Shown: piece by piece, positions 1 through 7,690 of the stretch
Layout: every line of letters starts with the position of its first letter
Position numbering within the stretch: position 1 is the first letter of the stretch
Source of the DNA: Beijerinckiaceae bacterium
GTDB taxonomy: Bacteria; Pseudomonadota; Alphaproteobacteria; Rhizobiales; Beijerinckiaceae
NCBI GenBank assembly: GCA_027532775.1
Contig: JAPZTO010000002.1
Span: 682,001 to 746,000, forward strand
Direction of reading: 5' to 3'
Length of the DNA stretch: 64,000 nt
Notes under the pieces: generated by a model
The model's database searches: none
What the model was told of the DNA's origin: nothing
Seen by the model: the letters and a program-made list of their open reading frames with translations, nothing else
Made by a program: the position numbers and the translations under genes

Positions 1-1059
1 GAGTTCGGCGAGGCCTTCCTCGGCGTCGCAGACCAGCGGCAGCGCACCATGCTTGCCGGCATCGAAGGCCTGAACATTGAGTCCGATCAGGCGCATGGCA
101 GGGTTTTCGAACAGGCTGCGCGAGCCGGTCGTGAAATCCTGCAGCCGCGTGCCAATGGCGAGTACGCAATCCGCCTGCCGGGCGAGATGGTTGGCCGCGC
201 TGGTGCCGGTAACGCCGATCGCGCCCATGGCCAAAGCATGGTCGCGCGGCATGGCGCCCTTTCCGGCCTGCGTTTCCGCCACGGGAATGCCTGCCTTCGC
301 CGCAAAACGCGCAAGCCGCCCCTCGGCGCCGGAATAGAGCATACCACCGCCGGCAATGATCAGCGGCGCCTTCGCTGCCTTCAGGGCTTCCAAGGCGGCC
401 TGAAGCTCGCTGCGGGCCGGGCGGGGGCGGCGCGGCTCGCGCAGGCCCGGCGAGAAGAAGCTTTCCGGCCAATCATGGGCCTCGGCCTGGACATCCTGGC
501 AGAAAGCCAGCGTAACGGGGCCGCATTCGGCGGGGTCGGTCAGCACGTCGAGCGCGCGCGGCAGGCTGGCCAGCAATTGCTCCGGGCGGGTAATCCGGTC
601 GAAGAAGCGCGAGACCGGGCGAAAGCAATCATTGGCCGAGACGGTGGCGTCGGCAAAGCTTTCGACCTGCTGGAGCACCGGGTCCGGCCGGCGGCTGGCA
701 TAGACATCGCCCGGAATCAGCAGCACCGGCAGCCGGTTCACATGGGCCAGAGCAGCGGCAGTGACCATATTGGTCGCGCCCGGCCCGATCGAGGAGGTGC
801 AGGCCATCATCCGGCGACGGCGGCTCTGCTTGGCGAACGCGATGGCGGCAAGGGCCATGGCCTGCTCGTTATGGGCGCGGAAGGTGGGCAAGGCCTCGCC
901 GCTTTCGGCCAGGGCTTCGCCCATACCGGCGACATTGCCATGGCCGAAAATCGCCCAAATGCCGGCAAAAAGCGGCAATTCGCGTCCGTCGATCCGCGTG
1001 TACTGCGCCGCGAGATAGCGGACCATCGCCTGCGCGGCCGTGAGACGAATGGTGGTCAT
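1..1059 (-). CDS. iolD: 3D-(3,5/4)-trihydroxycyclohexane-1,2-dione hydrolase (IolD), C-terminus missing
   Basis: This is the ring-opening hydrolase of myo-inositol catabolism, a cytoplasmic thiamine-diphosphate enzyme that converts THcHDO to 5-deoxy-glucuronate. The first 353 residues are present and the rest lies beyond the left edge (the family is a little over 600 residues long). The translation starts MTTIRLTAAQAMVRYLAAQY and carries the family blocks IWAIFGHGNVAGMGEAL, FRAHNEQAMA (expected to hold the catalytic Glu of the ThDP site), IGPGATNMVTAAALAH and ASRRPDPVLQQ, followed by the central domain with IIAGGGMLYSGA. The ATG overlaps the iolC stop as ATGA, so the two are translationally coupled. 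iolE, iolB and iolA are probably further left; that is inference. Confidence 0.93.
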   Translation of the reverse strand, partial: MTTIRLTAAQAMVRYLAAQYTRIDGRELPLFAGIWAIFGHGNVAGMGEALAESGEALPTFRAHNEQAMALAAIAFAKQSRRRRMMACTSSIGPGATNMVTAAALAHVNRLPVLLIPGDVYASRRPDPVLQQVESFADATVSANDCFRPVSRFFDRITRPEQLLASLPRALDVLTDPAECGPVTLAFCQDVQAEAHDWPESFFSPGLREPRRPRPARSELQAALEALKAAKAPLIIAGGGMLYSGAEGRLARFAAKAGIPVAETQAGKGAMPRDHALAMGAIGVTGTSAANHLARQADCVLAIGTRLQDFTTGSRSLFENPAMRLIGLNVQAFDAGKHGALPLVCDAEEGLAEL

Positions 1060-2969
1060 GGCTGCTCCTCCGCCTGTTCCCAGGCTGTGACCAGCCGGGC
1101 AAGCCCTGCCGCCATCGCCGTGATGGCGCCTTCATCATCGATCGCGCCCGAGAGCCAGTCCCGTGCGGGTTGCGCGAAGATCGTGCGTCCGACTGCGAAA
1201 CCACGCACGGATTTCGCGCTGCGCGCCAGCTGGAAATTCGCAGCGAGCGCGGATTCAGGGGCGTCGAGCCCCAGCAGCAGCACGCCACGGCACCAGGGAT
1301 CCTCGCGGGCGATCACGGTGTCGATGGCCGCCCAGGCGGCTTGATCGACCTGCGGCTCGAGTTTCCACCAATCCGGCCGGATGCCGAGGGCATAAAGCCG
1401 CTCGAGGATCGAGGCGATGGTGTGCGTTCCGACAGGGCCATGGCGCGAGGCGATAATCTCCACCAGCACTTCCCGGCCTACCTGCCGGCAGGTCCGGGCT
1501 ACGCGCAACAGCATGGCCTCCTGCTCGGACCGCAGGGTTTCCGGATCCTCCGGGTGGTAGAAGCACAGGACTTTCGCGACATGGTCGACCGGCCATTCCA
1601 TGAGTTCTGTGCCCAGCGCACCGGCCTCCTCGCATTCGAGGGACAACGGCCGGGACCCGGGCTTTTCGAGCGGGCGGGCAACCCAGAAGCCGTGGTCACG
1701 GGCACGGAAAAGCGCCTCGCGGCCATAGGTGCCGTCCAGCAGCATGCCGAAACCGGGCCGCCCGGCAGCCACGCGCGCGGCTGCCGCGACCGCAAGGGTC
1801 TTGAAGGCGGTGATGCGCCCGCGCGGGGCGCCGAGGGCGTCGGCCATCTCCTCGAGCTGGGCACGGTGATCAATGGCAAGAGCGAGCAGCGGTGTCGCCA
1901 CGACGCGGCGGGTGGTGGCCCAATGGATGTGGTTGATCGCTTCGTCGCGCCGCAGGGCCCGATGGGGCGAGCCGTTCTTCAGGAAGAACTGAAGTTCCGC
2001 AAATGTCGGGCTTTCCGGCGAGCAGAGCAGCCGCGACACAGCGAAGGCGCCGCAGACATTGGCCCAGGCACAGGCGGTTTCCAGAGTCTCGCCGCCGAGC
2101 CAGCCGCGCAGGAAGCCGGACAGGAAGGCATCACCGGCACCAAGCACATTGTAGACCTCGACCGGGAAGCCCGGGCCACGAATACCATCCTCGAGGCTTT
2201 CGGGAATAGCGCCCGGAAACACCACACAGCCCATCGGTCCACGCTTGCAGACGATGGTGGCAGCGCTCAGGGCACGGATCGTGCGGATCGCTTCCAGCGT
2301 GTCTTCGGAACCGCCGGCAATATGAAGTTCCTCCTCGGTTCCGACGATCAGGTCGCAATCGGGCAGGATGGCCTGCAGATGTTGAGTCACGCGGTCGGAG
2401 CGGACATAGCGCGCTTCCCCTGCCGCGTGGCCGGCCAACCCCCAGAGATTGGGCCGGTAATCAATGTCGAACACGACCTTGCGGCCATTCTCGCGGGCGA
2501 TACGGATCGCCTTTTTCTGCGCCTCGGCGGGCGAAGGTACGGCGAAATGCGTGCCGGTGACAACAATGGCCCGGGCGGAGGCGATGAAATCCGGGTCGAT
2601 ATCTTCCGGCGCCAAAGCGGCATCGGCGCAATCGGTCCGGTAGAAGATCAGAGGAAAGGTCGTCTCGTCGCGGACACCGAGAATGACGAGGGCGGTGAGC
2701 CGCTTCGGATCGGTTTTCACCCCCGCGATCTCGACGCCCTCCCGCGCGAGTTGCTCGAGAATGAAGCGGCCCATCTGCTCGTCACCGACGCGGCTGACGA
2801 GGGCCGATTTCAGCCCGAGCCGCGCCGTCCCGATGGCGATATTGGCCGGGCAGCCGCCGACCGCCTTCACGAAGGTGCCCATATCCTCCAGCCGGCCACC
2901 GATCTGCTGGCCATAGAGATCGACCGAGGAACGGCCGATCGTGATGAGGTCGAGCACGGGTTCAGGCAT
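1056..2969 (-). CDS. iolC: 5-dehydro-2-deoxygluconokinase fused to a DUF2090 domain (IolC)
   Basis: The protein has 637 residues. Residues 1 to about 320 are a PfkB-family sugar kinase: an N-terminal LITIGRSSVDLYG, a substrate-side GGCPANIAIGTARLGL, and the catalytic anion-hole motif NVLGAGDAFLSGFLRGW. The remaining ~310 residues are a DUF2090 domain, an aldolase-like fold found fused to IolC in many Proteobacteria. The kinase phosphorylates 5-dehydro-2-deoxy-D-gluconate. The attached domain may perform or assist the next aldol cleavage (the IolJ step), but this is inference from the fold. I chose the ATG at 2969 (MPEPVLDLITIG) over an upstream in-frame start because it overlaps the regulator stop by a few bases and sits directly before the PfkB fold. 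Confidence 0.92.
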   Translation of the reverse strand: MPEPVLDLITIGRSSVDLYGQQIGGRLEDMGTFVKAVGGCPANIAIGTARLGLKSALVSRVGDEQMGRFILEQLAREGVEIAGVKTDPKRLTALVILGVRDETTFPLIFYRTDCADAALAPEDIDPDFIASARAIVVTGTHFAVPSPAEAQKKAIRIARENGRKVVFDIDYRPNLWGLAGHAAGEARYVRSDRVTQHLQAILPDCDLIVGTEEELHIAGGSEDTLEAIRTIRALSAATIVCKRGPMGCVVFPGAIPESLEDGIRGPGFPVEVYNVLGAGDAFLSGFLRGWLGGETLETACAWANVCGAFAVSRLLCSPESPTFAELQFFLKNGSPHRALRRDEAINHIHWATTRRVVATPLLALAIDHRAQLEEMADALGAPRGRITAFKTLAVAAAARVAAGRPGFGMLLDGTYGREALFRARDHGFWVARPLEKPGSRPLSLECEEAGALGTELMEWPVDHVAKVLCFYHPEDPETLRSEQEAMLLRVARTCRQVGREVLVEIIASRHGPVGTHTIASILERLYALGIRPDWWKLEPQVDQAAWAAIDTVIAREDPWCRGVLLLGLDAPESALAANFQLARSAKSVRGFAVGRTIFAQPARDWLSGAIDDEGAITAMAAGLARLVTAWEQAEEQP

Positions 2970-3813
2970 CGGCGCGGATCTTCTCGGCAGTGGCAACGGA
3001 GAGGGTCATGGCAAGGGCAAAGGTGGCGGCCATCGAGCGGAAGGCACCGAAATCGGCCTCGACCACCTCCAGCAGGATTTCGCATTCGACGGCCAGAGGG
3101 CTCAAGGCGCCATCGGTCAAGGCGATGACGGGTACGCCATTGCGATGGGCGTCACGGGCGATCCCGACCGTCTGCGGCGTGTAAGGCGCGAAGCTCACGG
3201 CGATCATCGCATCGCCCGCGCCCGCCATGGCGGCCTGCTCCGCCCCGAGGCCGCCGACATTGTCGACCAGTACGGCGCGGATGCCGAGCTTGCCGAAGGC
3301 GTAGGCGAGATAGGACACAACCGGGAACATGCGGCGGGCGCCGACGAGATAAACCGTGCCTGCCCGGGCAAGGATCTCGGCGGCGGCATCGATCGTGCCC
3401 GCATCGGCACGGCCGGACAGGGTTTCCAGCGAGGCCTGACTGGCGCGAATGAACCCGTCGAGCAGGGTGCGCGCCATGCCGCTTTCGCCAGGCACCTCGC
3501 CCCGCAACGCGGCAAGACGGGCCCGATGATCCGAACTCTCGCGCCGGAGGCGATTGCGGAAAACCTGCTGGAGATCGGAGAAGCCAGGGTAATCCAGCGC
3601 CTGCGCGAACCGGACCAGCGTCGAGGGCTGGACACCGGCCCGCGCGGCAATCTCCGCTGTGGTCTGGAAGGCCATATCCTCGGGATGGGCCAGCATGTGC
3701 CCGGCCACCTGCCGGAGGCGCGGCGGCAGGTGCGTGCCTTCCGCACGGAGCCTTTGGACCAGCTCCGCATAGTCGCCGGGCGGCGCAGGCAGGGCGGCGA
3801 CTTTGGGCGGCAT
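2962..3813 (-). CDS. iolR: RpiR-family transcriptional regulator of inositol genes (IolR-like)
   Basis: This 283-residue protein is a standard RpiR regulator. An N-terminal HTH_6 helix-turn-helix lies at about residues 15-90 (blocks TAEIAARAGVQPSTLVRFAQ and LDYPGFSDLQQVFRNRLRR). A SIS sugar-phosphate isomerase-fold domain follows from about residue 125 (VYLVGARRMFPVVSYLAYAF, ALTDGALSPLA) and binds a phosphosugar effector in this family. It is the first gene of the leftward iolR-iolC-iolD operon and its stop overlaps the iolC start. In Sinorhizobium meliloti an RpiR-type IolR represses iol genes at a GGAA-N6-TTCC site; such a site lies about 50 bases upstream of this start, so autoregulation and control of the divergent operon are likely. 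Confidence 0.88.
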   Translation of the reverse strand: MPPKVAALPAPPGDYAELVQRLRAEGTHLPPRLRQVAGHMLAHPEDMAFQTTAEIAARAGVQPSTLVRFAQALDYPGFSDLQQVFRNRLRRESSDHRARLAALRGEVPGESGMARTLLDGFIRASQASLETLSGRADAGTIDAAAEILARAGTVYLVGARRMFPVVSYLAYAFGKLGIRAVLVDNVGGLGAEQAAMAGAGDAMIAVSFAPYTPQTVGIARDAHRNGVPVIALTDGALSPLAVECEILLEVVEADFGAFRSMAATFALAMTLSVATAEKIRADA

Positions 3814-3864
3814 GGATTCCCTTTATCCGATGGAGCAATCCGCTTGACGGGCGCGACGGCAATA

Positions 3865-3880
3865 TGGAATGTTTGTTCCA
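3865..3880. promoter_or_regulatory. Candidate IolR operator, GGAA-N6-TTCC
   Basis: TGGAATGTTTGTTCCA lies between the divergent iolR and SDR genes. Its arms TGGAA and TTCCA are perfect inverted repeats around TGTTTG. The layout matches the GGAA-N6-TTCC palindrome reported for RpiR-type IolR in rhizobia. It is well placed to control both transcription units. Confidence 0.7.
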
Positions 3881-3891
3881 ACAGTCAAGAA

Positions 3892-3908
3892 ATACGAAAC
3901 AAACGTAT
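3892..3908. promoter_or_regulatory. Second inverted repeat in the iol divergent promoter
   Basis: ATACG-aaacaaa-CGTAT is a perfect 5-bp inverted repeat with a 7-base spacer, 11 bases downstream of the GGAA-N6-TTCC site and 19 bases before the GTG start of the SDR. It could be a second operator half for the same regulator or part of the rightward promoter. No known consensus was recognised. Confidence 0.4.
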
Positions 3909-3927
3909 CGCTTGAGGCGAGGAAACC

Positions 3928-4728
3928 GTGACCGGACCCATCGATTTCAGCCGTGATCTCTCCGGCAAGGTGGCCCTTGTCACCGGCGCGACGCAGGGCC
4001 TCGGCGAAGCCATCGCCCGGGAACTGGTGGCGCGCGGCGTCTCGGGTCTGCTGCTGACCGGCCGGAATTCGGAGCGGGGCGCAAAGGTGGCCGCTGCCCT
4101 CCGGCGCGACGGCTGCCAGATCGTGTTCCACGCGGCCGATCTGGCCGATCTCGACTCGGTCCGCAGGCTCGTTCCGGCGGCCGAGGCGGCGTTGGGGCGG
4201 CTGGATGTTCTGGTCAATGCAGCCGGAGATACGGATCGTGGCACGATCTGCGATACTTCGCCCGACCTCTACGAGCGGATCATGGCGGTAAACCTGCGGG
4301 CGCCGTTCTTCCTGATCCAGGATGCGGTGAACCTGATGAAGCGGCAGGGCATTGCCGGTTCGATCATCAACATCCAGTCGATGTCGGCCCATGGCGGCCA
4401 GCCGTTCCTGACGCCCTATTCCGTCTCCAAGGGGGCACTGGCCATGCTGACCCGCAATGTCGCCTATGCACTGCTGGCGGACCGGATCCGCGTCAACGGG
4501 CTGAATATCGGCTGGATGGCCACGCCCGGCGAGGATGCGATCATGCGCCGGCACCATCAGGCGCAAGATGGCTGGCTCGACGAGGCAGCGAAAGGCCGGC
4601 CCTTCGGCCGGCTGATCGACCCGCGCGAAGTGGCCAAGGCGGTAGCCTACCTGGCATCGGGCGAATCCGGCCTGATGACCGGCAGCAATATCGATTTCGA
4701 CCAGACCATTCTCGGAGCCCATGACTGA
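3928..4728 (+). CDS. Short-chain dehydrogenase/reductase, inositol operon
   Basis: This 266-residue classical SDR has the NAD(P)-binding ALVTGATQGLGEAI at the N-terminus, NAAG at about residues 96-99, and a catalytic YSVSK (YxxxK) preceded by an IQSMSAHGG serine block. It starts with GTG; a GAGG Shine-Dalgarno lies 5 bases upstream. It opens the rightward operon facing iolR and precedes inositol dehydrogenase. A role in oxidising or reducing an inositol stereoisomer or inosose is likely from context, but the substrate cannot be read from the sequence. Confidence 0.85.
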   Translation: MTGPIDFSRDLSGKVALVTGATQGLGEAIARELVARGVSGLLLTGRNSERGAKVAAALRRDGCQIVFHAADLADLDSVRRLVPAAEAALGRLDVLVNAAGDTDRGTICDTSPDLYERIMAVNLRAPFFLIQDAVNLMKRQGIAGSIINIQSMSAHGGQPFLTPYSVSKGALAMLTRNVAYALLADRIRVNGLNIGWMATPGEDAIMRRHHQAQDGWLDEAAKGRPFGRLIDPREVAKAVAYLASGESGLMTGSNIDFDQTILGAHD

Positions 4729-4771
4729 TGACGCGCGCTGACCCTTCCCCCCTGGCCGGAAGGCCTGCACA

Positions 4772-5767
4772 ATGATCCGCTTCGGACTTCTCGGCGCCGG
4801 CCGGATCGGGCGCATTCACGGGTTGAACGTGGCCGCGCGGAAAGATGCGCGCCTCGTCTCGGTGGCGGATGCCTCGGACGAGGCGGCACGCAGCCTCGCG
4901 CGGGACAGCGGGGCTGGCGTGTCGACAATCGAGGCGATCCTCGGCGATTCCGGCATCGATGCCGTGCTGATCTGCACGCCGACGGATATGCATGCCGACC
5001 TGATCGAGGCCGCAACCCGCGCCGGCAAGGCCGTGTTCTGCGAGAAACCGGTCGATCTCGATGCAGGCCGGATCCGCCGTTGCCTCGATGTCGTCGCCGG
5101 CACCGGCAAGCCGCTGATGATCGGGTTCAACCGGCGCTTCGACCCGAATTTTGCCGCACTGCGCCGGCGCCTCCATGCCGGCGAGATCGGTGCGATCGAG
5201 ATCGTCTCCGTCATCTCGCGGGATCCCGGCCCCCCGCCGGTTGAGTATGTGAAGCGCTCGGGCGGGCTGTTCCGCGACATGATGATCCACGATTTCGACA
5301 TGGCGCGCTTCCTGCTCGGCGAGGAGCCGGTCGAGGTCTATGCGCTCGGATCGTCGCTGGTGGACCCGGCCATCGGTGCGGCCGGCGATGTCGATACCGC
5401 CGCCGTGCTGATGAAGACTCGCTCCGGAAGGATCGCGCAGATCTCGAATTCGCGCCGCGCCACCTATGGCTATGACCAGCGGATCGAGGTGCATGGCTCG
5501 GGCGGGATGCTGCGGGCCGGCAATATCCACGAGACCAGCGTCGAGAGCGCAACCGGCCAGGGCCTTCGGGCCGATCCGGTGCAGAATTTCTTCCTCGAGC
5601 GCTATGCCGCCGCCTATCGGGCGGAACTCGACGCCTTTATCGCCGCGATCACCGGCGGGAATGCGCCCTCCCCGTCCGGACTTGACGGGCTGAAGGCACA
5701 GATCCTTGCCGATGCCGCCACCGAATCCTGGAAAACCGGCAAGCCGGTCGCCGTCACGCTGGATTGA
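4772..5767 (+). CDS. iolG: Inositol 2-dehydrogenase (IolG family)
   Basis: This 331-residue Gfo/Idh/MocA-family enzyme oxidises myo-inositol to 2-keto-myo-inositol with NAD+. The Rossmann motif GLLGAGRIGRIHG lies at residues 6-18, the EKPVD block (catalytic Lys) near residue 93, GFNRRFDPNF follows, and the MMIHDFDMARFLLG block provides the Asp/His pair of the active site. Length and motif order are those of IolG, and the next metabolic steps (iolD, iolC) are encoded just across the divergent promoter. A related scyllo- or D-chiro-inositol dehydrogenase specificity is possible, since several IolG paralogues occur in rhizobia-like genomes. Confidence 0.88.
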   Translation: MIRFGLLGAGRIGRIHGLNVAARKDARLVSVADASDEAARSLARDSGAGVSTIEAILGDSGIDAVLICTPTDMHADLIEAATRAGKAVFCEKPVDLDAGRIRRCLDVVAGTGKPLMIGFNRRFDPNFAALRRRLHAGEIGAIEIVSVISRDPGPPPVEYVKRSGGLFRDMMIHDFDMARFLLGEEPVEVYALGSSLVDPAIGAAGDVDTAAVLMKTRSGRIAQISNSRRATYGYDQRIEVHGSGGMLRAGNIHETSVESATGQGLRADPVQNFFLERYAAAYRAELDAFIAAITGGNAPSPSGLDGLKAQILADAATESWKTGKPVAVTLD

Positions 5768-5770
5768 CCC

Positions 5771-6562
5771 ATGAGCCCCGCAGAACTGGACCGCCGCCAC
5801 TATGCCATGCAGGGCCTCGTTGCCGAGGTCTCCGTGATGGCGCTCGACTATTTCCTGCGCAAGGAAAGCCTTGGCGTCACGATGAAGGGCGACCAGGACT
5901 GGCTCACGGTGGCCGATGGTGCCGTCGAGGCCTATCTGCGCGAGCGGATCGCCATCCTCTTCCCGGACGATACCGTGATCGGGGAAGAAGGCGGCGGAGC
6001 GGCGTCGCGGGCGACATGGATCATCGACCCTATTGACGGAACCGCCAATTTCGCCCGGGGCGACCGGAACTGGTGCATCTCGGTCGGGCTGCTGGTGGAT
6101 CGGGTGCCGGAGATCGGGATCATCGCCGCGCCCTCGCTCGGCGAGACCTATTCCGGCAGGCGCGGGCGCGGTGCGATGCTCAATGGCGTGCCGATCCGCG
6201 CCTCCGGCGGTGCGGATATCCGTCGCGCCTCGATCGAGATGGGCTGGTCCAAGCGGGTGCCGCTCGACGATTACCTCGCGATGGTGCGCAGGGCTTTCGA
6301 GGCCGGCGCCTCGGTGAAACGATCGGCCAGCGGCGCGCTGGGCCTCTGCCATGTCGCCAATGGCCGGACCGATGCCTATGCGGAGCGGCATATCAACGCA
6401 TGGGACGTGGCAGCCGGCATGGTGATTGCCGGAGAGGCCGGGGCCGTGACCAATGATTTCTTCGCCGGCGAGGGCATCGCAAAGGGCAATCCCATCCTCT
6501 GCGTCGCACCGGGGCTGGCCGAAGCTCTGGAAACCATCACGGGGATCATTAGCCGACGCTAA
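5771..6562 (+). CDS. Inositol monophosphatase family phosphatase
   Basis: This 263-residue Mg2+-dependent phosphatase has the FIG/IMPase metal-site motifs: GEEGGG at about residues 74-79, WIIDPIDGTANFARG at 86-100 (the DPIDGT signature) and AWDVAAGMVIAGEAGA near residue 212. It starts 3 bases after iolG and is followed by an ABC importer. The family includes inositol-1-phosphatase, histidinol-phosphatase and PAP phosphatases, and motifs alone do not separate them. Its position in an inositol operon favours hydrolysis of an inositol phosphate to free inositol for IolG. That is inference. Confidence 0.85.
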   Translation: MSPAELDRRHYAMQGLVAEVSVMALDYFLRKESLGVTMKGDQDWLTVADGAVEAYLRERIAILFPDDTVIGEEGGGAASRATWIIDPIDGTANFARGDRNWCISVGLLVDRVPEIGIIAAPSLGETYSGRRGRGAMLNGVPIRASGGADIRRASIEMGWSKRVPLDDYLAMVRRAFEAGASVKRSASGALGLCHVANGRTDAYAERHINAWDVAAGMVIAGEAGAVTNDFFAGEGIAKGNPILCVAPGLAEALETITGIISRR

Positions 6563-6627
6563 TTCGAGTTGATCTTTCGCGGAAACGCAGCACAGTAAAA
6601 AGAAAACAGACAAGACGGGAGGAAACC

Positions 6628-7665
6628 ATGGTCCAGAAGGCTCGCCGCAAGGCGCTCATGATCGCATTGGCCGGCTCGGCCCTGATGATGGCTACGGCCG
6701 CCAAGGCGCAGGGCACGCTGGTGCTCTATTGCTCGGTGCAGGAAGAATGGTGCCGGCCCATGGCCAGCGCTTTCGAGAAGGAAACCGGCATCAAGGTGTC
6801 GATGACCCGCAAGAGCTCCGGCGAGACCTATGCCCAGATCAAGGCGGAAGCCTCCAACCCGCGCGGCGACGTCTGGTGGGGCGGCACGGGCGACCCGCAT
6901 CTGCAAGCCGCTGAAGAAGGCCTGACGGAAGCCTATGAGAGCCCGAAAATGGCCGAGCTTCATGATTGGGCCGTCAAGCAGTGGAAGGGTTCGCAGGGGC
7001 GCACGATCGGCATCTATGCCGGCGCGCTCGGCTTCGGCTTCAACACCAAGCAGGTGGCCTCTCGCGGGATTCCGGAGCCGAAATGCTGGTCGGACCTGAT
7101 CAACGCCAAGCTCAAGGACGAGGTGCAGGTGGCGGATCCGAATTCCTCGGGAACGTCCTACACCATGCTTGCGACCCTGGTGCAGCTGATGGGTGAGGAC
7201 AAGGCCTTCGAGTATCTCAAGGCCCTGCACCGGAACATCAACCAGTACACCAAGTCCGGCGCGGCACCGGCCAAGGCAACCAGCCTCGGCGAGACCACGA
7301 TCGGAATTACCTTCATGCATGACATGGTGACGATGGTGGTCAATGGCGGCCCGGTGAAGGTCGTCGCCCCCTGCGAGGGCACCGGCTACGAGATCGGCTC
7401 GATGTCGATCGTCAAGGGCGCACGCAATCTCGACAATGCCAAGAAGTTCTATGACTGGGCCCTCACCCCGGCCGCACAGAAGCTGGCCGAGGAGGCAAAA
7501 TCCTATCAGGTCCCGTCGAACAAGAACGTGGTGCCGCCGCCGCAATCACCGAAACTGGCCGATGTGAAACTCATCGACTATGACTTCGCGAAATACGGCT
7601 CCTCAGCCGAGCGCAAGCGCCTGCTGAGCAAGTGGGACAACGACGTGAAGAAGCTGCCGAAGTAA
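6628..7665 (+). CDS. ABC transporter periplasmic binding protein, AfuA/FbpA class
   Basis: This 345-residue secreted protein has a signal peptide (residues 1 to about 28, ending ATAAKAQG). The mature part is of the FbpA/AfuA/FutA cluster: GTLVLYCSVQEEWCRPMA at the mature N-terminus, ADPNSSGTSYTMLATLVQL in the hinge region and IGITFMHDMV. The adjacent tyrosine pair that binds iron in FbpA proteins is not visible. Related AfuA proteins of Pasteurellaceae bind hexose phosphates. With a phosphatase and inositol dehydrogenase upstream, an inositol phosphate is the favoured ligand (inference). A strong GGGAGGAAACC ribosome site precedes the ATG. Confidence 0.82.
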   Translation: MVQKARRKALMIALAGSALMMATAAKAQGTLVLYCSVQEEWCRPMASAFEKETGIKVSMTRKSSGETYAQIKAEASNPRGDVWWGGTGDPHLQAAEEGLTEAYESPKMAELHDWAVKQWKGSQGRTIGIYAGALGFGFNTKQVASRGIPEPKCWSDLINAKLKDEVQVADPNSSGTSYTMLATLVQLMGEDKAFEYLKALHRNINQYTKSGAAPAKATSLGETTIGITFMHDMVTMVVNGGPVKVVAPCEGTGYEIGSMSIVKGARNLDNAKKFYDWALTPAAQKLAEEAKSYQVPSNKNVVPPPQSPKLADVKLIDYDFAKYGSSAERKRLLSKWDNDVKKLPK

Positions 7666-7690
7666 TCCGGCTCCTGCCCGGAGCGTCGTG

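Noticed and set aside
1170-3128. 652-codon open frame on the plus strand opposite iolC
   Set aside because: It is a shadow of the well-supported IolC-DUF2090 gene.
4541-6613. 690-codon open frame on the minus strand opposite iolG and the phosphatase
   Set aside because: It is the mirror of real genes in high-GC DNA. The translation is Arg/Gly/His/Asp-rich with no recognisable domain, while the plus strand carries clear families throughout.
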